Source: Agrococcus baldri (GTDB taxonomy: Bacteria > Actinomycetota > Actinomycetes > Actinomycetales > Microbacteriaceae). From it: DNA of 40,399 nucleotides. The stretch spans positions 1 to 40,399 of the forward strand of contig BJUU01000023.1 in assembly GCA_007988785.1 (NCBI GenBank), read 5' to 3'. Of the stretch, positions 22,595 through 29,681 are shown one piece after another. The notes beneath the pieces were generated by a model. It worked only from the letters and a program-made list of their open reading frames with translations. It did no database searches and was not told the DNA's origin. The translations under genes were made by a program, and so were the position numbers. How positions within the stretch are numbered: the stretch's first letter is position 1; every line of letters begins with the position of its first letter.

Positions 22595-23352
22595 CAGACA
22601 CCTGCCTTCAGGTACCGATCGTAGCCCTCCTCCTCGAGGCGGTGGGCGAGCTCGGGGCCGCCCTGCTCCGCGACGCGGCCGTTCACGAACACGTGCACGC
22701 GGTCGGGCTCGATGTAGCGCAGGATGCGCGTGTAGTGCGTGATGAGCAGCACGCCGAGGCCGGTCTCCGACTTGATGCGGTTGACGCCCTCGGAGACGAC
22801 GCGCAGCGCGTCGACGTCGAGGCCCGAGTCGGTCTCGTCGAGCACGGCGAAGACGGGGCGCAGCAGCTCCATCTGGAGGATCTCGTGGCGCTTCTTCTCG
22901 CCGCCCGAGAAGCCCTCGTTGACGTTGCGCTCGCCGAACGACGAGTCCATGCGCAGCTTCTCCATGGCGCCGCGCACGCTGCCGATCCACTCGCGCACGC
23001 GGGGGGCCTCGCCCGAGACCGCGGTCTTCGCGGTGCGCAGGAAGTTCGACACCGTCACGCCGGGGATCTCCACCGGGTACTGCATCGCGAGGAACAGGCC
23101 CGCGCGAGCGCGCTCGTCGACGCTCATCGCCAGCACGTCCTCGCCGTCGAGCGTGATCGAGCCGTCGTCGACGATGTACCGGGGGTGGCCGGCGATCGTG
23201 TAGGCGAGGGTCGACTTGCCCGAGCCGTTGGGGCCCATGATCGCGTGGATCTCGTCGGAGTTGATCGTCAGATCGACCCCGCGCAGGATCTCCTTCTTGC
23301 CCTGATCGGTCTCGATCGAGACCTGCAGGTCCTTGATGTCCAGGACGCTCAT
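22594..23352 (-). CDS. sufC: Fe-S cluster assembly ATPase SufC
   Basis: ABC-type ATPase of 252 aa that binds SufB and SufD in the SUF scaffold complex. Walker A is GPNGSGKS (40-47), the signature is the SufC-specific FSGGEKKRHEI, Walker B is AVLDETDSGLD, and the H-loop His is in LLITHY. The characteristic NEGFSGGEKKR and YPVEIPGV segments separate it from transporter ATPases. The start has an AAGGAAGG ribosome site. It follows the Rieske gene by 29 bases, so it may be translated independently within the operon. Confidence 0.96.
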   Translation of the reverse strand: MSVLDIKDLQVSIETDQGKKEILRGVDLTINSDEIHAIMGPNGSGKSTLAYTIAGHPRYIVDDGSITLDGEDVLAMSVDERARAGLFLAMQYPVEIPGVTVSNFLRTAKTAVSGEAPRVREWIGSVRGAMEKLRMDSSFGERNVNEGFSGGEKKRHEILQMELLRPVFAVLDETDSGLDVDALRVVSEGVNRIKSETGLGVLLITHYTRILRYIEPDRVHVFVNGRVAEQGGPELAHRLEEEGYDRYLKAGV

Positions 23353-23381
23353 CGCGCTTCCTTCCTTCGCGGCACCGGCCG

Positions 23382-23711
23382 CTACTGCTGAGTCAGTGGG
23401 TTCTGGACGTCGACGAGCACGTCGTCGCCGTCGATGGTCACTTCGAACACCGGCACCGGCTCGTACGCCGGCAGGTTCATGGGCTTGCCCGTGGCGAGCG
23501 CGAACTGCGATCCGTGCGCCCAGCACTCGATCGCGTCGCCCTCGACGAAGCCCTCCGAGAGCGAGATCTCGCCATGCGTGCAGGTGTCGCCGATGGCGTG
23601 GATGGCACCGGCCGAGTCCTTGACGATCGCGACCGCGATGCCGTCCAGCTCGACCTTGACCGCCGAGCTGACGGCGACGTCGTTCACGCCGCAGGCACGC
23701 TGAGCGGTCAT
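23382..23711 (-). CDS. Rieske [2Fe-2S] ferredoxin encoded in the suf operon
   Basis: Rieske-type ferredoxin of 109 aa, similar to the ferredoxin subunits of ring-hydroxylating dioxygenases. The cluster ligands are Cys-x-His in DTCTHGE (about 43-48) and Cys-x2-His in ECWAHGS (about 62-68), separated by 16-17 residues, followed by FALATGKP. No oxygenase gene is nearby; a Rieske protein between sufD and sufC is a common actinobacterial arrangement, so it probably serves Fe-S assembly or is an electron donor for it. The ATG overlaps the sufD stop (ATGA). Confidence 0.92.
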   Translation of the reverse strand: MTAQRACGVNDVAVSSAVKVELDGIAVAIVKDSAGAIHAIGDTCTHGEISLSEGFVEGDAIECWAHGSQFALATGKPMNLPAYEPVPVFEVTIDGDDVLVDVQNPLTQQ

Positions 23712-24910
23712 GCCCCCGCCTTCGAGGCGGGCGCGAGCCCTGCACCGCGGCGCAGCTCCTCCTCGATCGCGTCGGCGAGCCGCGCCTCGATCTCGGGCAC
23801 GCCGATCTTCTGCACGATCTCCATCAGGAAGCCGATGACGACGAGGCGGCGCGCCTCCTCCTCCTCGATGCCGCGCGACTGCAGGTAGAAGAGCTGCTCG
23901 TCGTCGAAGCGTCCGGTGGCGGATGCGTGGCCGGCGCCGGCGATGTCGCCCGTCTGGATCTCGAGGTTGGGGATGCTGTCGGCGCGGGCGCCGTCGGTGA
24001 GCACGAGGTTCTGGTTCTTCTCGTAGCTGTCGGTGCCCGTCGCCGCGTTGCCGATCAGCACGTCGCCGATCCACACCGAGCGCGCGCCGGTGCCCTGCAG
24101 CGCGCCCTTGTAGAGCACGTCGCCGCGGGTCTCGACGCCCTCGTGGAACATGAAGACCTGGCTCTCGATGTGCTGGCCGCTGTCGGCGAACGAGAGGCCG
24201 AACATCTCGCCCTCCGCGCGGTGGCCCGCGAGCCGCATCGAGGGGTTGACGCGCACGACGCCGCCGCCGAACGACACGACCATGTGCTTGAGGTACGCGC
24301 CCTCGCCGACGACCGCCTGGTGCGCGGCGGCGTGGACGGTGTCGTCCTGCCAGTCCTGCACCGAGATGAGCGTCAGGCGGGCGCCGTCCCGCACGATGAT
24401 CTCGAGGTTCTGCGCGTACTGCGCCGAGCCCGAGTGGTGCAGCACCACGGTGCCGACCGAGCCGGGCATCGCCTCGACGACGATGTGGCCGTTGGCGTGG
24501 CGATCGGCACCCGTGCCCGTGAGGCGCACGATGGCGGGCTCGTCCTGCACCTGCCCCTCCGGCAGCCGGATGTGCAGCGCGTCCTCGCAGCGCTTCCAGG
24601 CGATCGCGCTCACGACGTCCTCGGGCACGAAGACCTCGCCGCGCGGGGCGGCGTCGTGACCGGTCGACTCGACCAGCAGGCCGCGCTCGGCGAGCGCGTC
24701 GATGCCGAGCTCGATGCCGGCCTCGGTCTCCTCGTCGACGAACAGCGGTGCGAGGCGCTTGACGTCCGAGAGCTTCCAGTTGACCTCGCGCCCGGTGGGC
24801 GTGCCGAAGTCGGCCGGGTCGTAGGAGGTGGGGCGCTCGGAGCGGGTCTGGATGGGGACGAAGGGCTCGGCGTCCACGAGGTGTGCCGGGGTTGTATCAG
24901 TGGCGGTCAT
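23708..24910 (-). CDS. sufD: Fe-S cluster assembly protein SufD
   Basis: Scaffold subunit of 400 aa that pairs with SufB on a SufC dimer. The central beta-helix is visible as a run of short strands (VVLHHSGSAQYAQNLEI, LTLISVQDWQDDTVHAAA). The C-terminal segment GHASATGRFDDEQLFYLQSRGIEEEEARRLVV carries the conserved His and the SRGI helix typical of SufB/SufD. Sequence around FGLSFADSGQHIESQ is the SufD form. It starts one base after the sufB stop codon, so coupling is likely. Confidence 0.95.
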   Translation of the reverse strand: MTATDTTPAHLVDAEPFVPIQTRSERPTSYDPADFGTPTGREVNWKLSDVKRLAPLFVDEETEAGIELGIDALAERGLLVESTGHDAAPRGEVFVPEDVVSAIAWKRCEDALHIRLPEGQVQDEPAIVRLTGTGADRHANGHIVVEAMPGSVGTVVLHHSGSAQYAQNLEIIVRDGARLTLISVQDWQDDTVHAAAHQAVVGEGAYLKHMVVSFGGGVVRVNPSMRLAGHRAEGEMFGLSFADSGQHIESQVFMFHEGVETRGDVLYKGALQGTGARSVWIGDVLIGNAATGTDSYEKNQNLVLTDGARADSIPNLEIQTGDIAGAGHASATGRFDDEQLFYLQSRGIEEEEARRLVVIGFLMEIVQKIGVPEIEARLADAIEEELRRGAGLAPASKAGA

Positions 24911-24911
24911 G

Positions 24912-26330
24912 TCAGCCGACGGATCCTTCCATGCTCATCTCGATGAGCTTGTTGAGCTCGAGCGCGTACTCCATCGGCAGCTCGCGGGCGATCGGCTCGA
25001 TGAAGCCGCGAACGATCATCGCCATGGCCTCGGTCTCCTCGAGACCGCGCGACATCAGGTAGAACAGCTGCTCCTCGCTCACCTTCGACACCGTGGCCTC
25101 GTGCCCGAGCACCACGTCGTCGACGCGGATGTCGATGGCCGGGTAGGTGTCGGAGCGCGAGATGGTGTCGACCAGCAGGGCGTCGCAGACGACGCTGTTG
25201 GCCGAGTGGTGCGCGTTCGCATCCACCCGCACCTCGCCGCGGTAGCCGGCACGGCCGCCGCCGCGCGCGATCGACTTCGAGACGATCGACGACGTCGTGT
25301 GCGGCGCCATGTGGATCATCTTCGCGCCGGCGTCCTGGTGCTGGCCGGGGCCGGCGAAGGCCACCGACAGCGTCTCGCCCTTGGCGCGCTCGCCCACCAG
25401 GTAGATCGACGGGTACTTCATCGTCACCTTGGAGCCGATGTTGCCGTCGATCCACTCCATCGTCGCGCCCTCCTCGGCGATGGCGCGCTTGGTGACGAGG
25501 TTGTAGACGTTGTTCGACCAGTTCTGGATCGTCGTGTAGCGCACGCGGGCGTTCTTCTTCACGACGATCTCGACGACCGCCGAGTGCAGCGAGTCGGAGG
25601 AGTAGATCGGGGCGGTGCAGCCCTCGATGTAGTGCACGTACGAGCCCTCGTCGGCGATGATGAGCGTGCGCTCGAACTGGCCCATGTTCTCCGTGTTGAT
25701 CCGGAAGTAGGCCTGCAGCGGGATCTCGACGTGCACGCCCTTCGGCACGTAGACGAACGAGCCGCCCGACCAGACGGCCGTGTTCAGCGCGGCGAACTTG
25801 TTGTCGCCCGAGGGGATGACGGTGCCGAAGTACTCCTCGAAGAACTCCGGGTGCTCGCGCAGCGCCGTGTCGGTGTCCATGAAGATGACGCCCTGCGCCT
25901 CCAGATCCTCCTGGATCTGGTGGTAGACGACCTCCGACTCGTACTGCGCGGCGACGCCCGCGACCAGGCGCGAGCGCTCGGCCTCCGGGATGCCCAGGCG
26001 GTCGTACGTGTTGCGGATGTCCTCCGGGAGGTCCTCCCAGGTCTGCGCCTGGCGCTCGGTGGAGCGCACGAAGTACTTGATGTTGTCGAAGTCGATGCCC
26101 GAGATGTCGGCACCCCACGTCGGCATCGGCTTGCGCTCGAACAGCTGCAGGCCCTTGAGCCGGCGCTCGAGCATCCAGGCGCTCTCGCCCTTGAGCTCGG
26201 AGATCTCGCGGACCACCTGCTCGCTCAGTCCGCGCTTGGCGATGGCTCCCGCTTCATCGGAGTCATGCCAGCCGAACTCGTACTGCCCCAAGCTCTCGAG
26301 CTCGGGCCGGTCGATCAGGACATCGGACAT
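24912..26330 (-). CDS. sufB: Fe-S cluster assembly protein SufB
   Basis: Main scaffold subunit of the SUF system, 472 aa, on which [Fe-S] clusters are assembled with SufC and SufD. The N-terminal part has [19 protein letters not shown] and the family-typical VYHQI, followed by the [20 protein letters not shown] beta-helix, [14 protein letters not shown] with a conserved Cys, and a C-terminal [30 protein letters not shown] ribosome site (26333-26339) supports the ATG. It is the first gene of sufB-sufD-Rieske-sufC-sufT. No sufR repressor gene lies upstream, unlike in mycobacteria. Confidence 0.97.
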   Translation of the reverse strand: MSDVLIDRPELESLGQYEFGWHDSDEAGAIAKRGLSEQVVREISELKGESAWMLERRLKGLQLFERKPMPTWGADISGIDFDNIKYFVRSTERQAQTWEDLPEDIRNTYDRLGIPEAERSRLVAGVAAQYESEVVYHQIQEDLEAQGVIFMDTDTALREHPEFFEEYFGTVIPSGDNKFAALNTAVWSGGSFVYVPKGVHVEIPLQAYFRINTENMGQFERTLIIADEGSYVHYIEGCTAPIYSSDSLHSAVVEIVVKKNARVRYTTIQNWSNNVYNLVTKRAIAEEGATMEWIDGNIGSKVTMKYPSIYLVGERAKGETLSVAFAGPGQHQDAGAKMIHMAPHTTSSIVSKSIARGGGRAGYRGEVRVDANAHHSANSVVCDALLVDTISRSDTYPAIDIRVDDVVLGHEATVSKVSEEQLFYLMSRGLEETEAMAMIVRGFIEPIARELPMEYALELNKLIEMSMEGSVG

Positions 26331-26411
26331 CGCTCCCCCTTCCACACGTCTGTTGCAACCCGGCGGTGCTCCACGGCATTCCGCGCGGCTCCCGGACCGC
26401 CGCGTTCGGGC

Positions 26412-26418
26412 CATAATG
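26412..26418. promoter_or_regulatory. Candidate shared -10 region between sufB and ctaA
   Basis: CATAAT on the plus strand overlaps CATTAT on the minus strand, inside the 188-base gap between the divergent starts. It is one of the few AT-rich hexamers there. No good -35 was found, so both assignments are tentative. The rest of the gap shows only small GC-rich hairpins. Confidence 0.25.
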
Positions 26419-26504
26419 AGAGGGCCGTCGCACATGCCTCACCGCGTTCTGCGGCACAGGGGGTTCGGAGCCGATGGGCTCCCCACGATCCTATCGCGAA
26501 CGGC

Positions 26505-26512
26505 AGGAGAGG
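26505..26512 (+). promoter_or_regulatory. Ribosome binding site that decides the ctaA start
   Basis: AGGAGAGG, 6 bases before TTG 26519. It favours the TTG over the in-frame ATG at 26474, which has no such site. Confidence 0.5.
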
Positions 26513-26518
26513 TGCACC

Positions 26519-27439
26519 TTGCTCACGCGCTCGCGCAGCCTGATGATCGCGGCCTGGACGACGCTGATCACCCAGATCGTCATCGTGGGCACCGGCGGCG
26601 CCGTGCGCCTCACGGGCTCCGGCCTCGGCTGCTCGCAGTGGCCCAACTGCACGCCCGAGTCGTTCACGCCCGTGCCGGAGCAGGGCATCCACGGCATCAT
26701 CGAGTTCTCCAACCGCGTCTGGGGCGGCATCGTGGTCGCCGTCGCGATCGTCATGCTGCTGATGGCGATCCGGCAGCGCGCCGGCAGGGGCATCGTGACG
26801 CTCTCCGCGCTCATCCTCGGCCTGACGGTCGCGCAGGCGCTCATCGGCGCCGTCGTGGTCTGGATGCAGCTGCGGCCCGACACCGTCGGCATCCACTTCT
26901 ACCTCTCGGTCATCCTCGTCGGCCTGGCCGCCGTGCTCACCTGGAAGGTCGTGGTCGGCGCCGCCGGCCCGCGCGTGGCGCCCAGGTGGCAGTCGCTGCT
27001 CGTGCACATCACGACCGGCGTGCTCGCGGTGGTGATCTTCGTGGGCGTGCTCACGACCGGCTCCGGCCCGCACGCCGGCGACGGCGGCGCCGCCCGCAAC
27101 GGCCTCGACCCGGCGATCATGCAGCACGTGCACGCGATCCCCGGCTACGTGCTGCTCGCGCTCGTGCTGGGCGTGGTGCTCGCAGCCGCCGCCCGCGGCC
27201 CGCGGCTGCACCTGGGCTGGTCGCTCGCGCTCCTCGGCCTGCTGCTCGTGCAGATCGTCGTCGGCATCATCCAGTCGAACATCGGCCTGCCCGTGCTGCT
27301 GGTCGGCATCCACATGGTCATCTCCGTGATCGTCACGGCAGTCGGTGCCGCGACGGTGCTCTCGCTGCGGCCGGGCCGGGGTGCGGATGCGGTGGCCGCG
27401 CCGAGCGCGGAGCCCGCGGGCGCTACCGTGCAGGCATGA
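26519..27439 (+). CDS. ctaA: Heme A synthase (COX15/CtaA family)
   Basis: Eight-span membrane protein of 306 aa that oxidises heme O to heme A for cytochrome aa3 oxidase. Conserved features are the Cys pair in GLGCSQWPNC, and His residues in HGIIEFSNR, GIHFYL, HVHAIPGY and GIHMVIS that bind heme and cofactor. I start it at TTG because of the strong upstream AGGAGAGG; an ATG 15 codons earlier is possible and would add MGSPRSYRERQERCT, which is not hydrophobic. It is divergent from sufB. Its last codons overlap the next gene (ATGA) and contain that gene's -10 box. Confidence 0.92.
   Translation: MLTRSRSLMIAAWTTLITQIVIVGTGGAVRLTGSGLGCSQWPNCTPESFTPVPEQGIHGIIEFSNRVWGGIVVAVAIVMLLMAIRQRAGRGIVTLSALILGLTVAQALIGAVVVWMQLRPDTVGIHFYLSVILVGLAAVLTWKVVVGAAGPRVAPRWQSLLVHITTGVLAVVIFVGVLTTGSGPHAGDGGAARNGLDPAIMQHVHAIPGYVLLALVLGVVLAAAARGPRLHLGWSLALLGLLLVQIVVGIIQSNIGLPVLLVGIHMVISVIVTAVGAATVLSLRPGRGADAVAAPSAEPAGATVQA
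27424..27429 (+). promoter_or_regulatory. -10 box (TACCGT) for the Ppx/GppA gene inside ctaA, predicted leaderless
   Basis: TACCGT lies in the last codons of ctaA, 6 bases before the ATG at 27436. It would let the phosphatase gene be expressed without ctaA. Confidence 0.45.
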
Positions 27440-28431
27440 TCGCGACCGCGCAGCAGCCCCTCCCCGCCCGCCCGGAGGACGGCGGGCTCGGCGACATCCA
27501 GCACGGCGCTCGCCTGGGCGTGCTCGACATCGGCTCGAACACCGTGCACCTGCTGATCGTCGACGTGCGGCTCGGCGGCCGGCCCGTGCCCCAGCGCTCG
27601 CACAAGCTGACGCTGCGGCTGATGCGCTACCTGCAGGAGGACGGCTCGATCAGCCGCGAGGGCGTCGACGCGCTGCTCGAGGCGATCGGCGAGTGCACCG
27701 CGATCGCCCGCGAGGAGCACCTCGACGAGTTCGTGGTGATGGCCACGAGCGCGCTGCGCGAGGCGTCGAACGGCGAGGAGGTGGTCGCGCGCGTCGAGCG
27801 CAAGGCGGGCGTCTCGCTCGACATCCTCTCCGGCCCCGACGAGGCGCGCCTCACGTTCCTCGCGGTGCGCCGCTGGTTCGGCTGGTCCGCCGGCCGCATC
27901 CTGCTGCTCGACATCGGCGGCGGCTCGCTCGAGATCGCGATCGGGCAGGACGAGGAGCCCGACATCGCGCTCTCGGTGCCGCTGGGCGCCGGCCGCAGCA
28001 CCGTCGGCTTCTTCCACGCCGATCCGCCCGCCGCCGCCGACCAGCGCGCGCTGCGCATGTACGCCAAGGGCGTGCTCGACGACGCGGTCGCCCAGGTGCG
28101 GCCCTTCGGGCGCGCCGACCACGTGATCGGCTCGTCGAAGACCATCCGCTCGCTCGCCCGGCTGGCCGGCAACATGCTGCCGGGCGTCGGCGACGGCGAC
28201 CGCGCGGTGCTCACCCGCAAGCAGCTCGACGACTGGGTGCCGCGGCTGGCGAAGATGGATGCCGCCTCGCGCACGGCGCTGCCGGGCGTGACGCCCGACC
28301 GCACGTTCCAGATCGTGGCCGGCGGCATCGTGCTCTCGGAGGCGATGCGCGCGTTCGGAGTGAAGGAGCTCGACGTGAGCCCCTGGGCGCTGCGCGAGGG
28401 CCGCCTGCTGCAGATGCTCGACCGGGTCTAG
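27436..28431 (+). CDS. Exopolyphosphatase / guanosine pentaphosphate phosphatase (Ppx/GppA family)
   Basis: ASKHA-fold phosphatase of 331 aa. The phosphate loop is GVLDIGSNTVHLLIVD (about 28-43), the second loop is LLLDIGGGSLEIAI, and ATSALREASN lies between. It would hydrolyse polyphosphate or pppGpp; the short, single-unit form without an HD domain is the actinobacterial Ppx1/Ppx2 type, where activities differ between paralogues. The ATG overlaps the ctaA stop. A strong dyad terminator lies directly after the stop, shared with convergent ctaB. Confidence 0.9.
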   Translation: MIATAQQPLPARPEDGGLGDIQHGARLGVLDIGSNTVHLLIVDVRLGGRPVPQRSHKLTLRLMRYLQEDGSISREGVDALLEAIGECTAIAREEHLDEFVVMATSALREASNGEEVVARVERKAGVSLDILSGPDEARLTFLAVRRWFGWSAGRILLLDIGGGSLEIAIGQDEEPDIALSVPLGAGRSTVGFFHADPPAAADQRALRMYAKGVLDDAVAQVRPFGRADHVIGSSKTIRSLARLAGNMLPGVGDGDRAVLTRKQLDDWVPRLAKMDAASRTALPGVTPDRTFQIVAGGIVLSEAMRAFGVKELDVSPWALREGRLLQMLDRV

Positions 28432-28526
28432 CCCTTCGACACGCTCAGCGCGCTGCGCGCGCGGAGCGGCTCAGGGAGCCGGGCGGAGAGACCCGCTCGC
28501 CGCAGGCGCCCACCGTGTCGAAGGGC
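28431..28526. terminator. Bidirectional dyad at the ppx/ctaB junction (junction repeat, copy C)
   Basis: A perfect 13-base inverted repeat GCCCTTCGACACG (28431-28443) and CGTGTCGAAGGGC (28514-28526) encloses about 70 bases. Positions 28431-28475, read as the complement, match 5972-6016 at 42 of 45 positions. Two of the three differences form a compensatory pair in the GCGCGC-GCA-GCGCGC stem. It sits between convergent genes. Confidence 0.75.
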
Positions 28527-28537
28527 GGTGAGCAGCG

Positions 28538-29491
28538 CTAGAAGGGCAGCAGCGGGTCGACGCCGACGGCGAGGAAGATGAGCGTCAGGTAGGTGTTCGA
28601 GGCGTGGAAGACGCGCATGGCGCGCAGCTCGGTCTCGCCCTTGATCGCGCGGCTGTAGAGCGCGTGCGCCTCGCCGACGAACCAGGCGCCCGCGATCACC
28701 GCGATGCCCGAGTAGAGCAGCCCCATGCCGCCGACCGGGATCAGCAGCAGCGTGCACGCGAGCGAGGCCCACGCGTAGAGGATGACCTGGATGCCCACCA
28801 TGGGCTTGCCGCGCACCACGCCCAGCATCGGCACATCCGCCGCCTCGTAGTCGTCGCGGTACTTCATCGACAGCGGCCAGTAGTGCGCCGGCGTCCAGAG
28901 GAAGACGAGGGTGAAGAGGATCCAGGCGGGCCAGTCGAGGGCGCCCGTGACGCCGGCCCAGCCGATCACGACCGGGAAGCAGCCTGCGATGCCGCCCCAG
29001 ACGATGTTCTGCTCGGTGCGGCGCTTGAGCAGCATCGTGTAGACGAGCACGTAGAACGCGATGGCCGCGACCGACAGCGCAGCGGCGAGCGGCGTCGCGA
29101 AGACCGCGAGCACGACGGTCGAGACGACCGCGAGCGTCCAGGCGAACACGCGCGCCTCGGTGACCGACAGCGTGCCGGTGACGAGCGGTCGCTGCTGCGT
29201 GCGGTGCATCACGCGGTCGATGTCGCGGTCGAGGATCATGTTGAACGCGTTGGCGCTGCCGGCGCTCAGGAAGCCGCCGATGAGCGTCGCCACGAGCGCG
29301 CCGAGCGGCGGCACCCCGCCGGCCGCCAGGAACATGGTCGGCAGCGCGGTCACGAGCAGCAGCTCGATCACCCGCGGCTTCGTCAGCGCGACGTAGGCCT
29401 TCGCCTTCACGCTCGCCGACGCTCGCGCCGTCCCCGGCTGCCGCCCCGCGTCCGACGGGGTCGAGACGCCGGAGGTGGTCGCGTTGGACAT
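28538..29491 (-). CDS. ctaB: Protoheme IX farnesyltransferase (heme O synthase)
   Basis: UbiA-family prenyltransferase of 317 aa with about eight spans; it adds a farnesyl group to protoheme to give heme O, the substrate of CtaA. The first Asp-rich motif is [15 protein letters not shown] (about 104-118), preceded by [16 protein letters not shown], and the second is [24 protein letters not shown]. The first 30 residues are a variable soluble extension. Upstream, 190 bases separate it from divergent tkt. ctaA and ctaB are not one operon here but flank the Ppx/GppA gene. Confidence 0.95.
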   Translation of the reverse strand: MSNATTSGVSTPSDAGRQPGTARASASVKAKAYVALTKPRVIELLLVTALPTMFLAAGGVPPLGALVATLIGGFLSAGSANAFNMILDRDIDRVMHRTQQRPLVTGTLSVTEARVFAWTLAVVSTVVLAVFATPLAAALSVAAIAFYVLVYTMLLKRRTEQNIVWGGIAGCFPVVIGWAGVTGALDWPAWILFTLVFLWTPAHYWPLSMKYRDDYEAADVPMLGVVRGKPMVGIQVILYAWASLACTLLLIPVGGMGLLYSGIAVIAGAWFVGEAHALYSRAIKGETELRAMRVFHASNTYLTLIFLAVGVDPLLPF

Positions 29492-29541
29492 GCAGCGGGA
29501 TCCGTTCAGGAGTGGGTGGCGAGGCCCGAGGGCCGACCTCC

Positions 29542-29547
29542 ATCCTA
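29542..29547 (-). promoter_or_regulatory. -10 box (TAGGAT) for ctaB
   Basis: TAGGAT on the minus strand, 50 bases before the ctaB ATG. No clear -35. Confidence 0.4.
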
Positions 29548-29552
29548 TCTGA

Positions 29553-29573
29553 CCCGCAAGGTCATCCTGCGGG
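29553..29573. promoter_or_regulatory. Dyad between ctaB and tkt promoters
   Basis: CCCGCA (29553-29558) and TGCGGG (29568-29573) flank 9 bases; with one bulged A the stem extends to 8 base pairs. It lies directly upstream of the ctaB -10 box and 30 bases before the tkt one, the right place for an operator controlling both. The binding protein is unknown. Confidence 0.35.
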
Positions 29574-29604
29574 AATCGAGCCGGGGCCGGATGCGCTGGC
29601 TCAC

Positions 29605-29610
29605 TATGCT
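29605..29610 (+). promoter_or_regulatory. -10 box (TATGCT) for the tkt operon
   Basis: TATGCT predicts a transcript start near 29617 and a leader of about 65 bases that holds the AAGGAG ribosome site. No -35 consensus is seen. Confidence 0.45.
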
Positions 29611-29670
29611 GGACGCGTCGCACCGTCCGCCCCGCGCCGGCCTTCACCATGCCGTGCGGGCCGCCCGAAG

Positions 29671-29676
29671 AAGGAG
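29671..29676 (+). promoter_or_regulatory. Ribosome binding site that decides the tkt start
   Basis: AAGGAG, 5 bases before TTG 29682. It argues for the TTG start over the in-frame ATG at 29649. Confidence 0.6.
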
Positions 29677-29681
29677 CCTCC

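Noticed and set aside
23382-23711. Ring-hydroxylating dioxygenase system suggested by the Rieske ferredoxin
   Set aside because: No oxygenase or reductase gene is nearby; a Rieske gene between sufD and sufC is a usual actinobacterial suf arrangement.
24828-26543. Plus-strand open frame opposite sufB
   Set aside because: Antisense to sufB, whose protein is unmistakable. The translation has only low-complexity VHHR/VLVHDD-like runs.
29649-29681. ATG at 29649 as tkt start
   Set aside because: The extra residues [11 protein letters not shown] are unlike transketolases, and the AAGGAG site fits the TTG at 29682.
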